Made by a program: the position numbers and the translations under genes
In this document: positions 6,258 to 12,800 of the stretch, piece by piece
How the letters are laid out: every line of letters starts with the position of its first letter
Position numbering within the stretch: position 1 is the first letter of the stretch
Source: Schlesneria sp.
GTDB lineage: Bacteria > Planctomycetota > Planctomycetia > Planctomycetales > Planctomycetaceae
Direction: 5' to 3'
Assembly (NCBI GenBank): GCA_025353525.1
Contig: JANXOO010000336.1
Span: 1-15,846 of the forward strand
Length of the DNA stretch: 15,846 nt
Notes under the pieces: model-generated
The model's database searches: none
What the model saw: only the letters and a program-made list of their open reading frames with translations
What the model was told of the DNA's origin: nothing

Positions 6258-7214
6258 ATGCGATTTTTATTGATGATCGTCGTGGCTGCAGTATCTTTTC
6301 TGTCGTGCCATGGCGTTCTTCTTGCGAATGATTCTCAGCCCGCCGATGCGCTCGAGGTCGAGCACCTCAAGGCGGCTCTGAGCGATCTTGACCATGCCGA
6401 TTTTGATCGACGTGAGGCCGCCACAGAATTCCTTTCAAAGCAGGGATTGAGTGCGATTCCGTCGTTGATGGAAGCTGCCGAAAAACGCTCGACCGAGGCA
6501 TCGGTTCGCATCTTTTTCGTGCTGCAAAAAATGTATTGCGGGACCGACGATTCAGCGATTGAAGCGGTCGATCTGGCGCTGCAGCGATTGAAGCAATGCG
6601 AAAAACTCGAAGTCGCCGCCAAAGCAGTTCGGGCAATCGACGGTGTTGCGGACATTCGCCAGAAACGAGCGATACAGCAGTTCGAGCGACTTGGTGGAAT
6701 CATCCGCCTCCAAAAAACGGATAGCGAGCATCCGCCTCAGCTTCGTCCCGCGATCGACTATCTGATGCTCGGGCCGGAATGGGTCGGCGGAAACGACGGA
6801 CTCCGAATTCTCGCCCGAATCGAAGAGATCCGGCAGCGACCAACACCGCTTTATATCATTCGAGGACTCGACATCGCCGACCAGACGTTGCTCGATCTGA
6901 TCGCTGAATTGCCGTTTCTGCTGATTAACCGGCGCGGTCCCGCGAAACTGGGAGTCAGCAATCGCAATACACTCAGAGACGGTCGTTGCGTCATTGAAAA
7001 CATCGATCCTGGTTCGGCGGCCGATCTGGCAGGGCTAAGGGCGGGCGACGAAGTTCTGGAAATCGGTGATCAGGAAGTCAATTCGTTTGAAAAACTGATC
7101 GAAATTATCGGCGAAAAAGAACCCGGCGATCGTGTTCCCATCACGATTCGACGATCAGGCGAGGAACAAACAATCGAAGTCGTCCTGTCGGGTTGGGGCA
7201 AGAAAACGCCGTGA
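6258..7214 (+). CDS. Secreted HEAT/LRR-like protein with C-terminal PDZ domain
   Basis: The ATG at 6258 is chosen over an upstream in-frame TTG (6246) because it gives a normal signal peptide: positive MR, hydrophobic LLMIVVAAVSFL, and a possible cleavage after VLLA near residue 23. The product is 318 residues. Residues about 35-150 are alpha-helical and HEAT-like (DFDRREAATEFLSKQGLSAI is a typical HEAT opening). Residues about 175-230 look like degenerate leucine-rich repeats (IIRGLDIADQTLLDLIAELP). Residues about 230-312 form a PDZ domain with the motif GSAADLAGLRAGDEVLEIGD and a closing strand DRVPITIRR. No trypsin-like protease domain is present, so it is not an HtrA/DegP protein. It is probably a periplasmic interaction module. 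An internal Cys17 after FLS is a weak lipobox alternative. The TPR gene follows 83 bp later on the same strand. Confidence 0.82.
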   Translation: MRFLLMIVVAAVSFLSCHGVLLANDSQPADALEVEHLKAALSDLDHADFDRREAATEFLSKQGLSAIPSLMEAAEKRSTEASVRIFFVLQKMYCGTDDSAIEAVDLALQRLKQCEKLEVAAKAVRAIDGVADIRQKRAIQQFERLGGIIRLQKTDSEHPPQLRPAIDYLMLGPEWVGGNDGLRILARIEEIRQRPTPLYIIRGLDIADQTLLDLIAELPFLLINRRGPAKLGVSNRNTLRDGRCVIENIDPGSAADLAGLRAGDEVLEIGDQEVNSFEKLIEIIGEKEPGDRVPITIRRSGEEQTIEVVLSGWGKKTP

Positions 7215-7297
7215 CGGCGTGTTCAGCGATCAGTTGTCTTTTTTCACCCGCACATCTTCAATTGTACTCCACGCGGTAGCAAAAGAGACGATTGAGA

Positions 7298-8473
7298 ATG
7301 GCGACATCAAGAGGGAGTTTGACGCTGTTTGCCGTGCATTGCCGCGATCCCCGGATGCGTGCTCTCATGAAACGCCATGTTCCTGTCTGCAATCGGTATC
7401 AAAGCGGACTGCGATGGCGAGGCCAATATTTTCGTGTGGTGCTCGGCGCTGTTCTGTTCGTGTGTGGCACAACCTTGCTTCTCGCCGAGGACCGGATTCT
7501 GATCCAGCAATCGGGTGGAAGCCGATTTCCCATGTCGGGATATGTCGAAGACTATAACGGAAGGGAAATCGTGTTCCGATTGAAAGCGAACGAGCCTGTT
7601 CGCCGCTACCCTCGCTCGGATGCGATCGAAGTCACGACTGTGTTTACTCCGCACCACGACCGGGGTCGCAAGCTGTTCAATTCCGGAAAAGTCGCGGAAG
7701 CGCGGCAAGAGTTTGTTGCGGCACTCGACGACGAAGATCGCCCGTGGGTCCGCCGCGAGATCCTTGCGAGTCTTGTCAAATGTGCGCTTTGGGTTGGCAA
7801 CACTCTTGAGGCGATTTCCCGCTTTCAGCCGATCGTTCAGTCGGATGCCGAAACGTTTCACTACGGCCTGATTCCGCTCAACTGGACCAATGAAGAACCA
7901 CCGGCCAACCTGCGTTTTGATGCCAGGGAATGGATTGATCCTGGTGCAACTCCATTGTTGAAATTGATCGGAGCGAGCTGGCTACTTTCGGTCGCCGACG
8001 GAACCGGTGACGCCACGCAAACACTGAGGCGTCTGGCGAGGGATCCTGATGTACGAATCCAGCGGTTGGCTCAGATGCAACTGTGGCGACTGAAGCTGAA
8101 CGGACTCGAACAGGTCGCACCGCTTGAGATTGCCCGGTGGGAACAGTTCGCTGAAGAGATTCCCGTCGAATTGCGTGGCGGGTGCCATTTCATCGTCGGA
8201 CGGGCATGGAAGCAGCGACAGGAACACGAACGCGCTGCCAGATCGTTTCTCTGGTTGCCGCTCGTTTTTGATGCGGACCGGCACTTGTGCGGACGAGCAT
8301 GTTTTGAAGCGGCCGAATCCCTGCGCGAATCGGGCGACCTGACGCAGGCAAATAACCTCTACAGTGAAGTCGTTTTTCGCTACGGCGACACGCCTTGGGG
8401 AGCCAAAGCAGAAGCCGAATGGAAAGCGCTGCGTCCGGTAAAAAACGATGAGTTTTCCGCAGGGAAGCCGTAA
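7298..8473 (+). CDS. Exported or membrane-anchored TPR-like protein
   Basis: A 391-residue product if read from ATG 7298; ATG 7355 and ATG 7367 (368 residues) are also in frame and none has a strong ribosome site, so the start is uncertain. The hydrophobic segment VVLGAVLFVCGTTLLLA ends just before EDRIL and is either a signal peptide with a long n-region or an N-terminal anchor. After it comes a beta-rich stretch (FPMSGYVEDYNGREIVFRL), then a TPR-like unit (GRKLFNSGKVAEARQEFVAAL), a long helical region, and a C-terminal TPR-like unit (FEAAESLRESGDLTQANNLY followed by SEVVFRYGDTPWG). The small N-terminal beta module plus TPR arrangement is familiar from planctomycete proteins of unknown function. 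No catalytic motif is visible; a periplasmic scaffold or assembly role is inference. Confidence 0.75.
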   Translation: MATSRGSLTLFAVHCRDPRMRALMKRHVPVCNRYQSGLRWRGQYFRVVLGAVLFVCGTTLLLAEDRILIQQSGGSRFPMSGYVEDYNGREIVFRLKANEPVRRYPRSDAIEVTTVFTPHHDRGRKLFNSGKVAEARQEFVAALDDEDRPWVRREILASLVKCALWVGNTLEAISRFQPIVQSDAETFHYGLIPLNWTNEEPPANLRFDAREWIDPGATPLLKLIGASWLLSVADGTGDATQTLRRLARDPDVRIQRLAQMQLWRLKLNGLEQVAPLEIARWEQFAEEIPVELRGGCHFIVGRAWKQRQEHERAARSFLWLPLVFDADRHLCGRACFEAAESLRESGDLTQANNLYSEVVFRYGDTPWGAKAEAEWKALRPVKNDEFSAGKP

Positions 8474-8718
8474 ATCCACGATCCGCTACCATATTGATCT
8501 TTCCAATTCCCGATAGCATGTGCTTTACTATTCGGTAAATCGCCCGACCAGGAAATTCAGGACTTTGTCGCGAATAACTTGCGTCAGACCCCTGTATTCG
8601 CCATATTCAAGGGGTTCCGATGCATCGGTCATGCGCTCTCGAAGTCTCCGCTTCACTCTGAATGCCAGTCTGGCGAGACGTATGCGTTCGTTCCTGTTTC
8701 CGTTCTAAGGTGTTTACG
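8474..8718 (+). other. Intergenic region, 245 bp, with short palindromes
   Basis: No convincing gene lies here. A 12-base perfect palindrome (CCGATGCATCGG, 8617-8628) follows a 6-bp inverted repeat ACCCCT (8588-8593) and AGGGGT (8610-8615). These could be regulatory or terminator-like, but they are short. The lipoprotein ribosome site closes the region. Confidence 0.3.
8706..8712 (+). promoter_or_regulatory. Ribosome binding site that decides the lipoprotein start
   Basis: TAAGGTG lies 6 bases before the ATG at 8719. The open frame extends 19 codons upstream, but only this ATG opens a proper lipoprotein signal peptide, so the two lines of evidence agree. Confidence 0.7.
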
Positions 8719-9702
8719 ATGAACCGTTATCTCTTCGAGGCATTGCTGGGCATCGCTGTTTTCACGGTCACGTTTGGCGCGACGGGATGCAGTTCGAATC
8801 TGCCATCGGCTCCAGCCTCATCCAGTTCGACAGGGACGGCAAGCCAGTCTGCACCACAGGCATCGGGTGCTCCGATGCAACCAGGTCAAATGGGTGGGCC
8901 ACAAGGAATGGCCAGTCCGCAAGGGATGGCGAGTCCGTCAGGAATGGCAAATGCTCCCGGTACCCCAGGAGCACATGGGGGTTCCGGCCCATCAATGGCG
9001 ATGGCTCCATCGATGAGCGCCGGAGGGCCAGGGACTCCAGGTGCACCCGGATCTCCAGGGTCGCCAGGAATGATGGGGAGCATGGCGTCTCCTCCTCCCG
9101 GAACGGCAGGGGGTTCGAGCAATTCCGACCAGATGGCACAGTATTCAGCGATGATGGCCAAAAACGGTGCGATGGCGGGCAAAGGTCCATCGGGTTCGGC
9201 TCCTGATCCGTCAACCATGTCCAGAACGGGAGCTCCCGGTATGGCAAATAACCCCGGCGATAGTTCCGCCCAGTCTGGAATGATGAATCGCGGACAGGGG
9301 TCACAGGGAGGCTCAGGGACGCCCGGCGGTCCAGGTACGAGAGGCGGCCCGGGTAGTCAGTCGAATAATTTTGCGCCAGGGAGCGTGGATGATACGTTGG
9401 CCCGGTTCTGTACGGCACTCGCCGAAGGCGACACCGCAGCAGCAAGCGAATTTATCAGCGCCAAAGCGAAAGCACTGGCAGGAAAGTTGCGCGACGGCGA
9501 ATTGTCTGACGAGCAGATCGAAGAGATCACCGACGCAATCGTTCCGATCAGCGAATTGCAACCGACGGCAAATTCAACTCTTACAAAACGCGGACTGCGA
9601 AACGGTAAGAATCAGTCGATCTCATTCACCCTGAAAAAAGAAGACGATTCGTACAAGATAACCGAGTTCACAGTCAGCAAACCGAAAAAACCGATTCAGT
9701 AG
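8719..9702 (+). CDS. Putative lipoprotein with collagen-like low-complexity segment
   Basis: The 327-residue product opens with a lipoprotein signal (MNRYLFEALLGIAVFTVTFG then ATGC, acylated at Cys24); the lipobox is imperfect, with Ala at -3. Residues about 25-218 are low-complexity and rich in Gly, Pro, Ser, Ala and Met. They include three near-identical GMASPQ-like hexapeptides (63-80) and two short runs of Gly-X-Y triplets (about 105-122 and 200-214) that resemble collagen-like sequence. A folded C-terminal domain of about 105 residues starts near SVDDTLARFCTALAEGDTAA and ends in SYKITEFTVS; its shape recalls the NTF2-like/DUF4878 group of small exported alpha+beta domains, but this is a guess. 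The protein is probably displayed at a membrane, with the flexible stretch as a spacer holding the folded domain away from it. It converges on the giant gene at 9806. Confidence 0.82.
   Translation: MNRYLFEALLGIAVFTVTFGATGCSSNLPSAPASSSSTGTASQSAPQASGAPMQPGQMGGPQGMASPQGMASPSGMANAPGTPGAHGGSGPSMAMAPSMSAGGPGTPGAPGSPGSPGMMGSMASPPPGTAGGSSNSDQMAQYSAMMAKNGAMAGKGPSGSAPDPSTMSRTGAPGMANNPGDSSAQSGMMNRGQGSQGGSGTPGGPGTRGGPGSQSNNFAPGSVDDTLARFCTALAEGDTAAASEFISAKAKALAGKLRDGELSDEQIEEITDAIVPISELQPTANSTLTKRGLRNGKNQSISFTLKKEDDSYKITEFTVSKPKKPIQ
8905..8958 (+). repeat. 18-bp in-frame tandem repeat in the lipoprotein gene
   Basis: Three adjacent 18-bp units (8905-8922, 8923-8940, 8941-8958) each start GG(A/G)ATGGC and encode GMASPQ, GMASPS and GMANAP. 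The third is the most diverged. The length keeps the frame, so copy number could vary without breaking the gene. Confidence 0.75.
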
Positions 9703-9735
9703 AATTGCTGACGTCGTTTTTCCACGATGCCGGAT

Positions 9736-9752
9736 CTGTTGTTTTTCAACAG
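9736..9752. terminator. Candidate bidirectional terminator between convergent genes
   Basis: CTGTTG (9736-9741), a T5 loop and CAACAG (9747-9752) form a perfect 6-bp hairpin in the 103 bp gap between the lipoprotein stop and the end of the giant gene. The position suits a shared terminator. The stem is short and no strong T tract follows on either side. Confidence 0.35.
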
Positions 9753-9805
9753 CTGAACGGGCTGTGCGTCATTCGCAATGCGTGGGCGAGTGTTTTTCGC
9801 GTACT

Positions 9806-12800
9806 TCAGTCGTTCAGCGGTTGCGAGCTGCGCAGATAGGCAAACAAATTACGCAGTTGCTCTTCTGTCAAATCGTTCAGTTGACCTTCGGGCATCAATG
9901 ATTTTCGCGATTTGTTGAGTTCTTCCAGTTCTGATCGTTCAAGCGATACCGACTGGCCGTCGGGAGCTCGCAGTGTGACCGATTGCGGGTCTTGCTCGAC
10001 CAGAAAACCGGTCACGACGCGACCATCCTTCAGGACGGCGACCCGGGTTTCAAACCCTTCCCGTATTTCGGCGCTGGGATTCACAATGTGAATCAACATC
10101 TGACGTACGTCGTCTCGCTTGTACGTCGTCAAATCCGGGCCAATCTTGCCTCCCGTGGCATGCAATGTGTGGCATTTGCCGCACATTTGCATATAAAGTT
10201 TTTTTCCTGGGTACGGGTCTCCAGGTCCGGTCAGTAACCCGGTGAAGCGTTCGATTGTTCCTTGCATTTCGTCATTGGTGGCCCCTTCCACGCTGCCCCA
10301 GTGTTTTTGAATCAGACTGGCGAGATGTTCATCGCGATGAATCGTTAACCGACGAACCGTGTCCAGCGGCACCGAGGCCGCGACGACTTCGCCCCGATCA
10401 ACGGCCTGCACAAATTCGAGAGCCCATATCTTTCTGCTGACGAAAAGCGACTGTGCGACAACCCTGACATCTTCATTGAAATTGCCGTATTGAGCGAGTA
10501 CTGCCGACGCGATACCGGGATCGCCGTAAGCTTGCAACGCATTGAGAATTGATCCCTTCAATCCGTCATCCGCTGTTTTCGAGAGTGTCTGTGTCAGGAC
10601 GGAAACGGCGGCGGGCTGTTTCACTTCGCCAAACAGGCTGGCGAGTTCGGCTCGCTTTCCCGCAGGAGCTTTTTCATCCGCGATCGTTCGCAACGCTTCG
10701 TCGATGGCGGCGGAATCGCCCTGTCGAACTCTGAGTGACAACGAACCTCCTCCCGCAGACGACAGGGCCGCGACGAGTTCTGCAGGAACATTTCCAAGCG
10801 AACGTCCCTGGAACGCTTCTTCAAATCCCTGCATCAAAGATTTGGTCGATTCGGGCGAGGGAGACGCTTTCAGAAGCTTTGCACAAACGGCAAGGTCAGC
10901 ACGTTGTCCCGTCGAAGCAAACCGTCGCATCAGTCGCGGCAGGATCTCTTTTTGAACCAGAGGACGAGACCACAGATTTCGGTCTTCGAAAAGTCGCAGC
11001 CCGGGTGATTCTGCCGCCAGCGTGTCTGCTGCGGTCTCGGGCAATTTCGATGCCGGGCTGATCGAATTCACCAGCGACGCCGACGCCGGGCTGATGCTCG
11101 CTTCCAGTGCCCACCAGATCATCAACGGTTGCCTCGCATCTGACAGATCTTCGTCGCGAAGCATCAGGTGGCGAACGATGGGCAACGACTGTTCATGAGG
11201 CAACCGTTTTGCCGAAGCGGCGAATTGTGCGCGGACTTCGATATCCGGTTCCGTCTTTGCCAGATCAGCAACGCGCGCGGCGAAATCCGAGGGCAACCGG
11301 CGTTCATCGGCCATCAATCGAACGACCCACAGCCGAACCTGCGGCTCAGCGTGATCGACGGCCCTCAATGCCGTGATTCCGTCGAGTCCGCCGGAAAGAT
11401 ACAGTCCCCACAACATTTCCAGGGCCGACTGACCGGATGACTCGAAGAGTTTTTTGCGAAGCACCGGGATCGCAGCCGGGTCTTTTCGGTCTGCGAGAAT
11501 GCGTCGCGCTGCTTCCCGATGCCATCGATCACGACTCTCCAGGATCGTGATCAATTCGCCTGTCATGAGTTTTCCGAGCGGCTTCGAACGAGCGTTCGAA
11601 CCTCCGGAGGTTGTCTTCGCGCGGACGCGATAAATTCGTCCGTGTTCCCGATCGAGCCCCCCCTGGTAATTCGCAGTGTGCGCGAGTTGTCCGTCGTACC
11701 AGTCGGCGACATAAACAGCGCCGTCGGGACCGTCTTTCACGTCGACCGGTCGAAACCAGGTGTCAGACGATTCGATCGCGTAACCGATGTCGCGAGTTCT
11801 GAACGTCGACCCGACCCGTTCGACATCGCTGATGACCACGTGATTCAGGATTGCCGCTGCACCAAATAACTTGCCACGATATTTATCGGGCAACGCGAAT
11901 GGACCATCACTCCCTTCATAGATGATGAATTCATGGGTGAATCGGGGAACATTGTGATGTCCCATCGCGGGGAAGTAGCCGAATGACCAGGGATTCGAGA
12001 GCGGTCCATGCTTGGAAAATCCTTTCTGAAGATAGGCCCCCTGCATGTAGTGGAATCCTCGCGTATTTCCACCGTTATGACCCGAGAACGCGCGGCCGGC
12101 CGCATCGAATTCGAGTCCGAAAGCGTTGCCGCCGCCCTCGGAAAAAACCTCGTATCGTCGTGTTTCAGGGTGATAACGCCAGATGTTCTGGCCCTGCGAA
12201 TGAACCGTCGGAACCGGTTTTCCCAGGTCCGGTTTTCCCAGGTCTGGTTTACCGGGGTCCGGTTTGCCCGGCCATCCCAGCGTCACCGAAGCCGACACAG
12301 TGCTTCCTTGTGCCCCGTAAAGCCAACCGTCTGGTCCCCAGCGCAGACTGTTGACCACCGAATGCGTATCTTCGATTCCGAACCCCGAAAGATGAACCTC
12401 GGGGTCGCCATCGGGAACATCATCCCCGTTTCGATCGGGATAGAACAGCAGATACGGCGGGTTCAGTACCCACACGCCGCCGCGTCCCTGAACGAAGGCC
12501 GTTGCAATGTTCAGACCGTCAACAAATATTTTGTGAGTATCAAACTGGCCATCGCCGTCGGTGTCTTCATGAATCGTGATTTTGTCGTTTCCTTTCGCGC
12601 CCAGCGGAGGCGGATCGGGAACCCGGTCGTAGACGGCTCTCCACCACTGATCCTTGCTGAGCAACGTCAGTCCCGCCGGTTCGGGGTATTGCAGATACTG
12701 CATCACCCACAACCGCCCCCGCTCGTCGAAGTTCATGAACAGCGGTTGAGACACCACCGGTTCGGCAAGGACCAGGTCGAGTTGCAGATCGTCAGGCACC

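Noticed and set aside
6258..7214. HtrA/DegP protease
   Set aside because: A PDZ is present but there is no His-Asp-Ser protease domain before it.
8520..8708. Small open frame of 62 codons in the gap before the lipoprotein
   Set aside because: No ribosome site, composition is Arg/Ser-rich without hydrophobic or conserved pattern; nothing supports translation.
8768..9445. Open frame of 225 codons on the minus strand
   Set aside because: It mirrors the low-complexity lipoprotein segment, and a lipoprotein signal plus ribosome site support the plus-strand reading.
12216..12275. CRISPR-like array
   Set aside because: The 15-bp units are directly adjacent with no spacers and stay in frame inside a gene.
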